Assembly: GCF_900090205.1 (NCBI RefSeq) | Contig: NZ_LT607802.1 | Span: 3,622,548 to 3,686,547 of the forward strand | From: Vogesella sp. LIG4 | GTDB lineage: Bacteria > Pseudomonadota > Gammaproteobacteria > Burkholderiales > Chromobacteriaceae | Length of the DNA: 64,000 nt | Direction: 5' to 3' | Program-made: the position numbers and the translations under genes | Part shown: positions 26,574-35,261 of the stretch, one piece after another | Layout: each line of letters begins with the position of its first letter | How positions within the stretch are numbered: position 1 is the stretch's first letter | Notes under the pieces: generated by a model | The model's database searches: none | Told to the model about the DNA's origin: nothing | What the model saw: the letters and a program-made list of their open reading frames with translations, nothing else

Positions 26574-27296
26574 ATGTTCCCGCCCGCCATGCCGCATGCC
26601 CGCAACAATCATCGCCAACTGCCTGGCAGACAGCAGCCGTACCGCCTTGCCCGGCTGGCACTGGCCATCCTGAGCACCGCCGCCATGCTGCCAGCCATGG
26701 CCGACGTGGTGCCGCCCTCGGTCTGGGCCGCGCAAAAGCGCATGGATGAACACCCCCGGCTGTACGACCGCGTCGACCAGTTCTGCAAGGGGCGCCAGGT
26801 CGGCGCCAGCTGCAGCATGCCCGGCACCCGCGCCGAGGGTGGCGGCAAGGGAATATGCAGCCGGCAGCTGGATGACGACACCATCAACCTGCAGTGCCGG
26901 CAGCTGGGCCCGCCGCTGCCGAACCGCATCCCCGATACGCTGTATGCCACCACGCGGCCATTCTGTGCCGAGGGCAACCGCAGCCGCATCAATGCCAACG
27001 GTGAAACGGAAGAGATCCCCGACTCCAATGGCAGCTTTACCTGTGGTGCGGTGCCGCTGGCGGTCGACCCCGCCTGCAAGGGCATGCAGGCCGGTGGCAG
27101 CTGCCAGATCAGCAGCACTTATGATGGGGTCAGCGAACTCAGTCCGGGCGTGTGCACCAAGAGCACGCAGAGCCGCGGCGTCCGTTATCCGAGCTTCCCG
27201 GTGCGCGCCATACGGGAGGTCATCAGCTGCGAACCGCTGCATCAAGTACAACGCAGCTGGTCCAGGCCGTCCTTTTTCGACAAGCTGTTCCAGTGA
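26574..27296 (+). CDS. Secreted cysteine-rich protein with an internal duplication
   Basis: A 240-residue protein. A signal peptide (LALAILSTAAMLPAMA) ends near residue 44, and the mature part has ten cysteines. Two units share the pattern C-K-G-x-Q-x-G-x-S-C, later G-x-C: FCKGRQVGASCSM (about residue 70) and ACKGMQAGGSCQI (about residue 168). This indicates a duplicated disulfide-stabilised module. No family recognised. The GC-rich opposite strand is also open here, but its product has no signal and no pattern. Confidence 0.7.
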   Translation: MFPPAMPHARNNHRQLPGRQQPYRLARLALAILSTAAMLPAMADVVPPSVWAAQKRMDEHPRLYDRVDQFCKGRQVGASCSMPGTRAEGGGKGICSRQLDDDTINLQCRQLGPPLPNRIPDTLYATTRPFCAEGNRSRINANGETEEIPDSNGSFTCGAVPLAVDPACKGMQAGGSCQISSTYDGVSELSPGVCTKSTQSRGVRYPSFPVRAIREVISCEPLHQVQRSWSRPSFFDKLFQ

Positions 27297-27303
27297 GCCT
27301 GCC

Positions 27304-27675
27304 TTGAGCCAGTTATCCGCCCTGCTGCTGACGCTGCTGATCGAACTGCCCTGTGTCTGGCTGATCAGCCGGCTGTGGGCGGCATCGGCGCCGCGCACCC
27401 TGCCGCGCCTGCTGGCGGTAGCGGCCCTGGCCTCGCTGCTGACTCACCCGTTTGCCTGGCACGGCCATGAATGGCTGGCGTCACGGCTAAGCCAGGAGCA
27501 GGCGCTGCAAGGCTGGCTGGTCATCGAATCGCTGGTGGTGCTGGTGGAGGCGATAGTGCTGGCGTGGGGGCTGGGCTGGCGCTGGCAACAGGGGCTGGCG
27601 GCCTCGCTGTTTTCCAATGCGGCATCGGCGGCGGCTGGCTATGTACTGCTGGGAGCAAGCCATGCGCTGGCTTGA
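27304..27675 (+). CDS. Small inner-membrane protein, unknown function
   Basis: A 123-residue protein with four hydrophobic segments, starting from a TTG at 27304, 7 bases after the preceding stop. Conserved-looking features are LLTLLIELPCVWL, LLTHPFAWH, ESLVVLVEAIVLAW and SLFSNAASAAAGYVLLG. This pattern resembles an uncharacterised family of small bacterial membrane proteins that I cannot name. It overlaps the next membrane-protein gene by 14 bases, so the two are probably co-translated. Confidence 0.65.
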   Translation: MSQLSALLLTLLIELPCVWLISRLWAASAPRTLPRLLAVAALASLLTHPFAWHGHEWLASRLSQEQALQGWLVIESLVVLVEAIVLAWGLGWRWQQGLAASLFSNAASAAAGYVLLGASHALA

Positions 27676-28621
27676 GCGGCAACACGGGCTGGAGCCCTGC
27701 CTGGTGGCGGCGCTGCTGGCGCTGCTCGCCTGCCTCGCCCCGCTGGCACTGTATGCGCTGGCACTGGCGCTGTTCGGCCTGCCGCACGTGCTCAGCGAAG
27801 CGGCCTGGATACGCCGCAGCTACCGCCGCCAGCTGCCGGGGCGCTGGTGGGCATTGCTGCTTGCCACGCTGCTGATCCAGGCGCTGGCCCGCCTGGCCGG
27901 CTGGCAGGGCAGCCTTTCGCCACGGGATGTTGCCTGGCTGGACCTGGCCACGCTGGCGCTGGCTTTCTGCACCGTGCTGGCCGCCCGCGAGGCGCTTCGT
28001 GCGCCCTGGCGTAGCTGTGTGCTGGCGCTGGCAGTGGCCGGCCTGCTGCTTGCGGGGCAGCATAGTGGCTGGCAGCTCGCCTTGCTGGCGGTGCTGTCCA
28101 TTGCCCACAACTTTACGCCGCTGCTGCTGGCACCGGCACAGAGCCATTGGGGCGGCCGCCCCTTGCGGCCAACCTTGCGCCTGCTGTTCTGCCTGCCGCT
28201 GTGTCTGTTACTGCTGCCCTGGCTGGGCTGGCAGCCCTTCGCCGCCAGCGCACAGCTGCCGGCACCGGGCGAGCCGGCCATGCTGGGCCTGCCTTCGCCG
28301 CTGGCGTTCGCCCCCGCCCTGGTGCTGGCGCAATGCCTGCATTACTACTCCGTCATCCGCCTGCTGCCCGGCGCCACGCTGGGCGAGCAGGCGCCGCCAG
28401 CCCGCAGCTACCGCAAGCTATTGCCCGCGCTGGCTGCCTGTGCCGCGCTGAGCGCCTATTTCGCCTGCGCCTATAGCGATGCACGCGCGCTGTACGCCGT
28501 TGCCGCCGGCGCGCATGCCTGGCTGGAGTGGCCACTGATCCTGCTGCTGACCGGCCTGAAACCAGCCGCGCCCGCCGCGCCGCCCCTTGCTTCCCTCAAC
28601 CTGTCCCGGCCACTGCCATGA
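27662..28621 (+). CDS. Multi-pass membrane protein with histidine motifs in the membrane
   Basis: A 319-residue protein with about eight hydrophobic segments. Histidines recur in or beside them: LFGLPHVLSEAAW, SIAHNFTPLLLAP, AQCLHYYSVIRLLP and GAHAWLEWPLILLL. The GLPH motif and spread of membrane histidines recall Brp/Blh-type carotene oxygenases, which hold iron by intramembrane histidines, but the match is weak. ATG 27662 overlaps the previous gene, and the stop overlaps the next ATG as ATGA. The small membrane protein, this one and the secreted protein therefore form one operon. Confidence 0.7.
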   Translation: MRWLERQHGLEPCLVAALLALLACLAPLALYALALALFGLPHVLSEAAWIRRSYRRQLPGRWWALLLATLLIQALARLAGWQGSLSPRDVAWLDLATLALAFCTVLAAREALRAPWRSCVLALAVAGLLLAGQHSGWQLALLAVLSIAHNFTPLLLAPAQSHWGGRPLRPTLRLLFCLPLCLLLLPWLGWQPFAASAQLPAPGEPAMLGLPSPLAFAPALVLAQCLHYYSVIRLLPGATLGEQAPPARSYRKLLPALAACAALSAYFACAYSDARALYAVAAGAHAWLEWPLILLLTGLKPAAPAAPPLASLNLSRPLP

Positions 28622-29361
28622 ATATCCCGCCTACCCTGCTACCACGCCTGGCCCTGTGCGCCATGCCCCTGCTGCAACCCGCGCTGGCCTGCATCAGCGA
28701 AACCATGCACCCGCATTTGCTGCTGGACGGCATGTCGGCAAATGTCCGCGCCGCACAGACACCGCCGCAGGAAGTCCAGCTGACGGCCGGCACACTGCTG
28801 TCGGTACTGCTGCCGCCCGGGCTGAGTGCCCACAGCGACAGCCCGCTGCTGCTGGCGCTGGACAATGCCCGCTACCGCGAGCTGTCGGCCATGGGCGGTG
28901 GCCAGATGCCGCCGCAAACGGCGGACGACGCGCGGATCACCCTGTCCGGCAAGCCGATGAGCTGGGCGCACTTCGGCGCCGCAGCCAGCGGCAGCAGCTG
29001 GCTGCGCCTGAGCAGCAAAGGCAAGCCCGATGGCTGGGTGCACCTGCAGATAGATCCGGCGCCGGTAGCAACACGGGGCGTGGAAATCCACCTGAGCGAG
29101 GTGGATGACAATCACGACACCACGCTGGGCTACTACGACCGCCTGGTGGTGGAGTTGCCCGGCAGCCCGGGCGATGGCTGGACGGTGAGCGAGGCACCCG
29201 GCCTGCGCTTGCTGGCCATCGAGGCACTGCCCGCCCCGCAAGCGCGCGTGCGCCTGCGCTTCGAGAGCAGCAGTGACCAGGGAAAAGGCATATTGCAGTT
29301 GCGCAGCAGCGGCAAACGTTACCGCTTCGGCATTGTTCACCAGCCCACGCCGCTGTGCTAG
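28618..29361 (+). CDS. Exported protein of unknown function
   Basis: A 247-residue protein with a signal peptide (LPRLALCAMPLLQPALA) and a mature part predicted as mostly beta. It contains VELPGSPGDGWTVSEAPGLR and ARVRLRFESSSDQGKGILQLRSSG. Its ATG overlaps the stop of the membrane protein gene, so they are coupled. One copy of the GTTGGCCGCA word lies 7 bases after the stop. No family recognised. Confidence 0.68.
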   Translation: MNIPPTLLPRLALCAMPLLQPALACISETMHPHLLLDGMSANVRAAQTPPQEVQLTAGTLLSVLLPPGLSAHSDSPLLLALDNARYRELSAMGGGQMPPQTADDARITLSGKPMSWAHFGAAASGSSWLRLSSKGKPDGWVHLQIDPAPVATRGVEIHLSEVDDNHDTTLGYYDRLVVELPGSPGDGWTVSEAPGLRLLAIEALPAPQARVRLRFESSSDQGKGILQLRSSGKRYRFGIVHQPTPLC

Positions 29362-29383
29362 CCGAAGGTTGGCCGCACAACCG

Positions 29384-29860
29384 CTAGGGCGAAGCGGGCC
29401 TGGCGGCTGTGCCCAGCACCGCATCCAGCTCCCGCACATACAGCAAGTGGATGTTGTGGTGGTTGCCCGAGGTCAGCTGCAGCCACAAGGCCTGGCCGCG
29501 CGGCACCAGGTTGAGGGTCTGATAGCCGGTCAGCCGTGGCGTATCCACCGGCAGCACCACGCCACGGCCAAGCAGCTTGCCGTCCAGTGATAACACGAAG
29601 CATCGCTCGGACAGCCTGCCGCCTTCCGCCGCGGGGAAGCGCTGCGCATCCAGCTGCCACATGGCAGTCTGCGCATCCCAGCGCTCGACATCGCTTTCCG
29701 TCAGCACCAGCGCCGTGGGCATGTTGCCGTCCGCCTGCTCGCACTGGCCGCCATCCGACTGGCCAAGCGGCTCACTGCCAATGGCAAGCGTCAGTCGTGA
29801 GGCGCTCACCGGCGCGGCCAGCACGGCAGCCAGCAGGCCCGCTCGCCACAGCATGCCCAT
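29384..29860 (-). CDS. Exported protein of unknown function
   Basis: A protein of about 158 residues from ATG 29860 (AAGG upstream); an in-frame ATG at 29911 would add 17 charged residues. A signal peptide (WRAGLLAAVLAAPVSA) is followed by a mature domain with SEPLGQSDGGQCEQ and LQLTSGNHHNIHLLYVRELDAVLG. The last motif looks like the end of a small beta-rich domain. Convergent with the exported protein at 28618. No family recognised. Confidence 0.62.
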   Translation of the reverse strand: MGMLWRAGLLAAVLAAPVSASRLTLAIGSEPLGQSDGGQCEQADGNMPTALVLTESDVERWDAQTAMWQLDAQRFPAAEGGRLSERCFVLSLDGKLLGRGVVLPVDTPRLTGYQTLNLVPRGQALWLQLTSGNHHNIHLLYVRELDAVLGTAARPASP

Positions 29861-29932
29861 TTGCCTTGCCCGCTTTTCTGTCGCCGCCATCACGCCCTCA
29901 CGCCTGTTCATGGTTCAAAGCCGCGCGCCACA

Positions 29933-30940
29933 TCATTGGCTGTAGACATACAGCGCTCGCGCATCATTCCTGATCTGCTGATCCATCTCTTCAAGATCGC
30001 TGTCCTTGAAGTCCTTCAGGCCCTCGTCCTTGTCTTCCAGGAACATGACAAACCGGTCGGTAAAGTACTCGTGCTCCAGTACCGACTTCGATTTCGCCAG
30101 CAGTTTTGCCTTCCACACGGTTTGCGGCACCGGCGTGGTGAACAGGCTGGGGTCCAGCACATACGGCACCAGCTCATTGCCCTTTTTCACCAGGAGGGTG
30201 ATGCCCACATAGTAGCGAAAGCCGGCCACACGGCTTTTTCCCGATCGCTCACGACTGTCGCCAAGCTTTTGTGCCGGGTCCAGATAGATCTTGCCCTCCA
30301 CAAAATCCTTGGCTGCAAATACGCCTAAATCATCCAGCACCAGGGCCATTTTTTCGGCCCGATACTGTGACTCACCATATGTCCAGCCAAACGGGATATC
30401 ACCCCTGTCCACGATGCGCTGAAACAGCATATTGGCCATGGTTTCGGAAACGGCACCTACCTGTACTTCCTTGTTCGCTCCCGGGAACTTCCAGCTGCTT
30501 GTCGAGGATTTTTCAACGCTGTCTACGGAAAAATCTCCGATATATTTATTTTTGGCCAAAGTCCCATGAATACCCCGCCCATCTTTTTCGCCTAACGCAC
30601 CCATCTTCAGGAAGATCTGATCATGAGCAAACTGCAAGGCAAGATGCGACGGGTCCAGTCTGTCTTCCTGCGCATTTGCCGGCACATACCGCCCATAAGC
30701 GTAATCGGTACTTCCATATGGCGCCGCATCAATATAGGCGGAAAGCATGCAATCGGGCTTGATATCCACGGACCAGCGGCCCACCACTTTGTCCTTGCCA
30801 CTGGCAGCGTCTTGCGGCGCCGCAAAAAATGACCCGCCATACAAGCCGGCAACATTGGCGCAGAGGTTCTCCGCCAGCGCACTCCCGCTCAGCAGCGCGG
30901 CCAGCAGCGCCAGACATAACTTCATGCTTTGCTTTTTCAT
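29933..30940 (-). CDS. Exported protein-glutaminase-like protein lacking the catalytic Cys and His
   Basis: A 335-residue exported protein with signal peptide KLCLALLAALLSGSALA. Residues about 183-275 align by eye with bacterial protein-glutaminase (protein glutamine deamidase). F-x4-G, RA-x2-M, K-x-F-V-x-G, V-x-DPSLF and a distant W are shared. Where the enzyme has GCYARAHKM this protein has GESQYRAEKM (189-198), so the nucleophile Cys is gone. Where the enzyme has SYHV this one has RYYV (242-245), so the His is gone. The Asp in LDPSLF (263) remains. It looks like a secreted pseudoenzyme; its role is unknown. Confidence 0.7.
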   Translation of the reverse strand: MKKQSMKLCLALLAALLSGSALAENLCANVAGLYGGSFFAAPQDAASGKDKVVGRWSVDIKPDCMLSAYIDAAPYGSTDYAYGRYVPANAQEDRLDPSHLALQFAHDQIFLKMGALGEKDGRGIHGTLAKNKYIGDFSVDSVEKSSTSSWKFPGANKEVQVGAVSETMANMLFQRIVDRGDIPFGWTYGESQYRAEKMALVLDDLGVFAAKDFVEGKIYLDPAQKLGDSRERSGKSRVAGFRYYVGITLLVKKGNELVPYVLDPSLFTTPVPQTVWKAKLLAKSKSVLEHEYFTDRFVMFLEDKDEGLKDFKDSDLEEMDQQIRNDARALYVYSQ

Positions 30941-31242
30941 CCAGTCTCCCTGATTCCGGTATCGGCACCGGCCATGCGGCCAACTCTGGCGCAGTCCGAT
31001 CTTATGGAAAGCACGGAATCAGGTCGATGGCAGCGCGGCTTGCCGCGGCAGAAACAGCCAGCCGGGCACAGGGTTAGCCACGCTTTCTGGCCGGCTCCAG
31101 CCGTGTATCGCAATATTGTCGTTCTTCCTGTGCCAGATCACCTTCGAGCGCCAGGCAGGCACCCCCCGGACGCTAGGCCACGAGCGACTGGGCGCTGCTG
31201 GATAATGGCTGCGCGGCAGCTGCAGCTGCCGCGCTTCCTCAC
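30941..31242. other. 302-bp intergenic region with a hairpin and one TGCGGCCAAC word
   Basis: It contains the promoter side of the glutaminase-like gene, the 10-mer at 30975-30984, and a terminal palindrome at 31211-31234. No gene or other feature is supported in the remaining sequence. Confidence 0.5.
31211..31234 (-). terminator. Hairpin after the amino-acid transporter operon
   Basis: A perfect 24-base palindrome, GCGCGGCAGCTG followed by CAGCTGCCGCGC, 8 bases past the stop of the ATPase gene. No T-run follows on the minus strand, so it is a hairpin of terminator type rather than a textbook terminator. Confidence 0.5.
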
Positions 31243-32004
31243 TTACTTCAGGCTGCCACGCAGGAACTGCTGCAGGCGCTCGCTGGCCGGCTGCTGGAAC
31301 AGGCGCTGCGGCGGCCCCTGCTCCTCGATGCGTCCCTGGTGCAGGAAGATGACGTGGTTGGACACCTCGCGGGCAAAGCCCATCTCGTGCGTCACCACGA
31401 TCATGGTGCGCCCCTCCTCCGCCAGCGCCTGCATCACCTTCAGCACTTCGCCCACCAGCTCCGGGTCCAGCGCCGAAGTGGGCTCGTCGAACAGCATCAC
31501 CTCCGGCTCCATTGCCAGCGCACGGGCAATGGCCACCCGCTGCTGCTGGCCGCCGGACAGCTGCGACGGGTACTTGGCCTCCACCCCCGCGTTCAGCCCT
31601 ACCTTGGCCAGGTATTTGCGGGCGCGCTGCAGCGCCTCTTCCTTGCTGACGCCCAGCACCGACACCGGCGCCTGGATGATGTTTTCCAGCACAGTCATGT
31701 GCGACCACAGGTTGAAGTGCTGGAACACCATGGCCAGCCGGCTGCGCATGGCGGCCAGCTCGCGATGCTGCCGGTTGTCCAGCCGCCCGTTGGCCGGAGC
31801 GTGCAGCACCTGGCTGCCCAGCGTGATGCTGCCGGCGCAGGGCGTTTCCAGAAAGTTGATACAGCGCAGGAAGGTGCTCTTGCCGGAGCCGGACGAGCCG
31901 ATGATGCTGATCACATCGCCTTGCCGGGCCTTGAGCGAGATACCCTTGAGCACCTCGTGCTGGCCGAATTTCTTGTGGATGTCGTCCACGATCAGTGTGT
32001 ACAT
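31243..32004 (-). CDS. Polar amino-acid ABC transporter ATP-binding protein (HisP/AotP-like)
   Basis: A 253-residue ATPase. Walker [10 protein letters not shown], signature [15 protein letters not shown], Walker [16 protein letters not shown] and H-loop [11 protein letters not shown] are present, the standard HisP/GlnQ set. The long insert after the Walker A region ([19 protein letters not shown]) is typical of histidine/arginine-type members. Last gene of a six-gene operon starting at ornithine cyclodeaminase; probably energises arginine, citrulline or ornithine import. Confidence 0.9.
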   Translation of the reverse strand: MYTLIVDDIHKKFGQHEVLKGISLKARQGDVISIIGSSGSGKSTFLRCINFLETPCAGSITLGSQVLHAPANGRLDNRQHRELAAMRSRLAMVFQHFNLWSHMTVLENIIQAPVSVLGVSKEEALQRARKYLAKVGLNAGVEAKYPSQLSGGQQQRVAIARALAMEPEVMLFDEPTSALDPELVGEVLKVMQALAEEGRTMIVVTHEMGFAREVSNHVIFLHQGRIEEQGPPQRLFQQPASERLQQFLRGSLK

Positions 32005-32025
32005 ATAGTTGTCTCCTAGCCGGGG

Positions 32026-32739
32026 TCAGCGGCTGCCGGTATGCAGGAAGGCCAGCCAGCGGCGCTCCATCTGCCGGAACAGCCAGACGATGAAGAACGA
32101 TACGGCGGCATAGATCAGCGCCGCGGTGCCGAATGCCTCGAAGGAGGCATAGGTGGCCGAATTGACGTCGCGCGCCACTTTCAGCAGCTCCGGCACCGTG
32201 GCGGTAAAGGCGATGGGCGTGGCATGCAGGATGAGGATCACCTCGTTGCTGTAGTTGGGCAGCGCACGACGCAGCGCCGAGGGCAGGATGATCTTGCGGT
32301 ACATCGCCCCGCGCGACATGCCGAAGGACTCGGCCGCTTCGATCTCGCCGTGCGGAATGCCACGGATGGCGCCGGCCAGTATCTCGGTGGTGTAGGCACT
32401 GGTATTCAGCACAAAGGCCAGCAGCGCGCAGTTGAAGCCGTCCTGGAAGAACTGGTTCAGGCCGGGCTGCTGCTGCACCAGCTGCAGGCTGTATACGCCG
32501 GAGTAGAGAATCAGCAGCTGGATGTACAGCGGCGTACCGCGAAAGAAATAGGTGTACAGGTAGACCGGCAGCCGGTAGCAGCGCCTGGCGGACACGCGGG
32601 CGATGGCCAGCAGCACCGACAGCGGAAAGCCGATGGCGATGGTGGCCAGCAGCAGCAGCAGGGTCATGCCGAGGCCGGACAGGCGATGGCCATCGGTCCA
32701 CAGATAGGCCAGCCAGTACTGTTGCAGAATCTCGATCAC
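32026..32739 (-). CDS. Polar amino-acid ABC transporter permease (HisM-like)
   Basis: A 237-residue permease with the HisM pattern: YFFRGTPLYIQLLILY, then GEIEAAESFGMSRGAMYRKIILPSALRRALPNY, the EAA loop that docks the ATPase. About five membrane spans. Its ATG overlaps the stop of the partner permease as ATGA. Confidence 0.88.
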   Translation of the reverse strand: MIEILQQYWLAYLWTDGHRLSGLGMTLLLLLATIAIGFPLSVLLAIARVSARRCYRLPVYLYTYFFRGTPLYIQLLILYSGVYSLQLVQQQPGLNQFFQDGFNCALLAFVLNTSAYTTEILAGAIRGIPHGEIEAAESFGMSRGAMYRKIILPSALRRALPNYSNEVILILHATPIAFTATVPELLKVARDVNSATYASFEAFGTAALIYAAVSFFIVWLFRQMERRWLAFLHTGSR

Positions 32740-33425
32740 AGCCGGCTCTCCTTCACACCCAGGTTGTAGCGGCGCTCCAGCCGGTGCAGCAGCACGCTGG
32801 ATACGGTGGTGATGGCCAGGTAGATGAAGGCGGCCAGGAAGCAGAACTCGAACATCGCCATGGTGCTGCGCCCGGCATCCTGGGTGACCTTGACGATGTC
32901 GGCCAGACCGATGATGGACACCAGGGCCGAGGCTTTGATCAGCACCTGCCAGTTGTTGCCAAGGCCGGGCAGCGCAAAGCGCATCATCTGCGGAAACAGC
33001 ACGCGGCGGAACAGCAGCACCCGGTCCATGCCGTAGGCCACCGCCGCCTCAAGTTGGCCGCGCGGCACCGCCAGAAAGGCGGAGCGGAAGGTTTCGGTGA
33101 AGTAGGCGCCGTAGATGAAGCCGATGGTGACAATGCCGGCGGTGAAGGGGTCGATGTCGATCTGCCGCAGCCCCAGCGCATCGGTAAGCTGGTTCAGCGC
33201 GATCTGCAGGCTGTAGAACAGCAGCAGCATCAACACCAGGTCCGGCACGCTGCGGATCAGCGTGGAATAGCCCTGCGCCAGCCGGCGCAGCAGTGGCTGC
33301 GGCGACAGCTTGCACAGCGCGCCCGCCAGGCCGAACACCACGGCCAGCAACAGCGACAGCAGCGACAGCTTCACCGTCATCCAGGTGCCGGCGATGATCT
33401 GGGCCTCATAGCCATAGAAAAGCAT
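32736..33425 (-). CDS. Polar amino-acid ABC transporter permease (HisQ-like)
   Basis: A 229-residue permease with the EAA loop GQLEAAVAYGMDRVLLFRRVLFPQMMRFALPGL and the upstream feature TLIRSVPDLVLMLLLFY. ATG 33425 has AAAGGAGC upstream; the open frame runs to 33482 but without a site. Partner of the HisM-like permease in one membrane complex. Confidence 0.88.
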   Translation of the reverse strand: MLFYGYEAQIIAGTWMTVKLSLLSLLLAVVFGLAGALCKLSPQPLLRRLAQGYSTLIRSVPDLVLMLLLFYSLQIALNQLTDALGLRQIDIDPFTAGIVTIGFIYGAYFTETFRSAFLAVPRGQLEAAVAYGMDRVLLFRRVLFPQMMRFALPGLGNNWQVLIKASALVSIIGLADIVKVTQDAGRSTMAMFEFCFLAAFIYLAITTVSSVLLHRLERRYNLGVKESRL

Positions 33426-33510
33426 CGGTGCTCCTTTCGAAAAAAACCGCCATTGGCGAGAGCGGCCAATGGCGGAAAGCAACTGAACCCCATGCGACTG
33501 GGAGTTGGGC

Positions 33511-34281
33511 TCAGTTGTTGTAGATGTCGAACGAGAAGTACTTGGCAGCCAGCTTCTGGTAGGTGCCGTCCTGCAGCATGGCGGCCAGCGCCTTGTTGAT
33601 CTGCAGGCGCAGCGCCTCGTCTTCCTTGCGCAGACCGATGCCGGTGCCGATGCCGAAGATTTCCGGGTCTTTCAGCGTGCCGCCGGCAAACTCGAAATTG
33701 GCGCCCTTGCTGCCCTTCAGCAGGCCGTACTCGGCTTCCACCGCGTCCTGCAGGCTGGCCTGGATGCGGCCGGAGGTCAGATCCTGGTACACCTGCTCCT
33801 GGTTCTGGTACGACACCACCATCACCCCGGCCGACTCCCAGCGCTTCTTGGCAAAGCTCTCCTGCACCGTGCCCTGCTGCACGCCAACGCGCAGGCCCTT
33901 CAGCGCTTCCACGCTCGGCTGCAGCTTGCTGCCCTTGCGCGCCACCATGCGGGTGGGCGAGTTATAGGTGCGGTCGCTGAAGGCAATCTGCTTCTTGCGC
34001 GCTTCGGTGATGTTCATCGACGCCAGGATGGCGTCGAACTTGCGCGCCTTCAGCGCCGGGATCAGGCCGTCGAAGTCGTTTTCCACCCACACACACTTGG
34101 CCTGCAGGCGCTTGCAGATCTCGTTGCCCAGGTCCACGTCGAAGCCGGCCACACCGGTGGCGGTCTTGAATTCGAACGGTGCGTAGGCGGGGCTGGTGCC
34201 GAACTTCAGCACATCGCCCGTTGCGGCCAACGTCACCGCAGACAGGCAACCGAGCGAAAGGGCAAACAGGGCTTTCTTCAT
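33511..34281 (-). CDS. Lysine/arginine/ornithine-type periplasmic binding protein (ArgT/HisJ-like)
   Basis: A 256-residue exported protein with a signal peptide (MKKALFALSLGCLSAVTLAA). It has the family start LKFGTSPAYAPFEFKTATGVAGFDVDLGNEIC, and a conserved disulfide pair is possible (C57 and C64 region). YNSPTRMVARKGSKL and GGTLKDPEIFGIGTGIGLRKEDE follow the ArgT/AotJ pattern. It sits between the enzymes and the permeases of the arginine/citrulline operon, so it likely binds one of these amino acids. Confidence 0.9.
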   Translation of the reverse strand: MKKALFALSLGCLSAVTLAATGDVLKFGTSPAYAPFEFKTATGVAGFDVDLGNEICKRLQAKCVWVENDFDGLIPALKARKFDAILASMNITEARKKQIAFSDRTYNSPTRMVARKGSKLQPSVEALKGLRVGVQQGTVQESFAKKRWESAGVMVVSYQNQEQVYQDLTSGRIQASLQDAVEAEYGLLKGSKGANFEFAGGTLKDPEIFGIGTGIGLRKEDEALRLQINKALAAMLQDGTYQKLAAKYFSFDIYNN

Positions 34282-34320
34282 TTCTCGTTTCTCCTTGCTA
34301 TACCGGTCTGGCTGACCGGC

Positions 34321-35241
34321 TTATCTTTTTTCCGGCAGGAAGTTCTCGGCCACCATGCAGCGCGCGCCGCCGCCGCCCAGGTTCTCGATGGTGTCCAGCG
34401 GTGCGTGCGCCACGCGGCCGTTGGCCTGCAACTGCGCCTGCTGCGCCGGGGTGAAGCTGTGCCAGGCGCGGCTGGACATGGCGAACACCGCCTTGCCGTC
34501 GGCGTCGGCCAGCTCGATGACGTTGCCGCAGAAGCTTTCCATCTGCCGGTAGTCGATATCGATGATTTCCTTGCCCGCCTGCCGCAGGCTGCTGCACAGC
34601 ACCTCGCGCTGGGCCGCATCGCGGATGGACTCCAGGCACACCACCGCCAGGCGGCTGCCCACCGCCATCATCACGTTGGTGTGGTAGATGGCCGTGCCGT
34701 GGCGATCGACGGCATCGAACAGCACCGCCCGGTAGCCCAGCTGCGCCAGCAGCGCTTCCAGCACCGCCGGGTGGCTGCGCGAGGACAGGCAGACATAGGC
34801 AACGCGCGCCGGGTGGTCGAACACGATGGAGCCGGTGCCTTCCAGGAACTGCTGCTGCGCCTCGAAATGGCTCAGATCCACCACCGATTCGATGTGGAAA
34901 TCCTGGCGCAGGCGCTGCAACGTGCTGTCACGGCGCTCGCGACGGCGGTTGGGCGCTTCCATCGGGTACAGGAACACCCGGCCATCGGCGTGCATGCTGA
35001 TCCAGTTGTTGGGGAAGATGGAGTCCGGGGTATCGCCCGGCTGCAGGTCATCGATCACCAGCACCTGCACCCCGGCGGCGCGCAGCGCCACCACGTAACC
35101 ATCGAACTCGGCACTGGCCGCGCTCTGCGCGCACGCCGGCCGCTGCTCCGGCTTCTGGAAACGGTTGGAATCACTGGTTTCCGGGTTGGAAAAGAAATTC
35201 ACCGGACGAACCATCACGATATTGCGGGTAGTCTGTTTCAT
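34321..35241 (-). CDS. ctlX: Citrulline-utilisation hydrolase, CtlX-type (amidinotransferase superfamily)
   Basis: A 306-residue enzyme of the arginine-deiminase/amidinotransferase fold. The motifs are FPNNWISMHADGRVFLYPM, the His region YHTNVMMAVGSRLAVVCLES and the C-terminal nucleophile loop NLGGGGARCMVAENF. This order matches CtlX proteins, reported to hydrolyse citrulline to ornithine. Placed directly after ornithine cyclodeaminase in the operon, so the two would turn citrulline or arginine-derived compounds into proline. The exact substrate is inference. Confidence 0.82.
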   Translation of the reverse strand: MKQTTRNIVMVRPVNFFSNPETSDSNRFQKPEQRPACAQSAASAEFDGYVVALRAAGVQVLVIDDLQPGDTPDSIFPNNWISMHADGRVFLYPMEAPNRRRERRDSTLQRLRQDFHIESVVDLSHFEAQQQFLEGTGSIVFDHPARVAYVCLSSRSHPAVLEALLAQLGYRAVLFDAVDRHGTAIYHTNVMMAVGSRLAVVCLESIRDAAQREVLCSSLRQAGKEIIDIDYRQMESFCGNVIELADADGKAVFAMSSRAWHSFTPAQQAQLQANGRVAHAPLDTIENLGGGGARCMVAENFLPEKR

Positions 35242-35261
35242 GCTGCGCTCCCCTCGCCCGC

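Noticed and set aside
26526..27398. A minus-strand frame opposite the Cys-rich secreted gene
   Set aside because: No signal peptide or motif, whereas the plus-strand product has a signal peptide and a repeated cysteine pattern.
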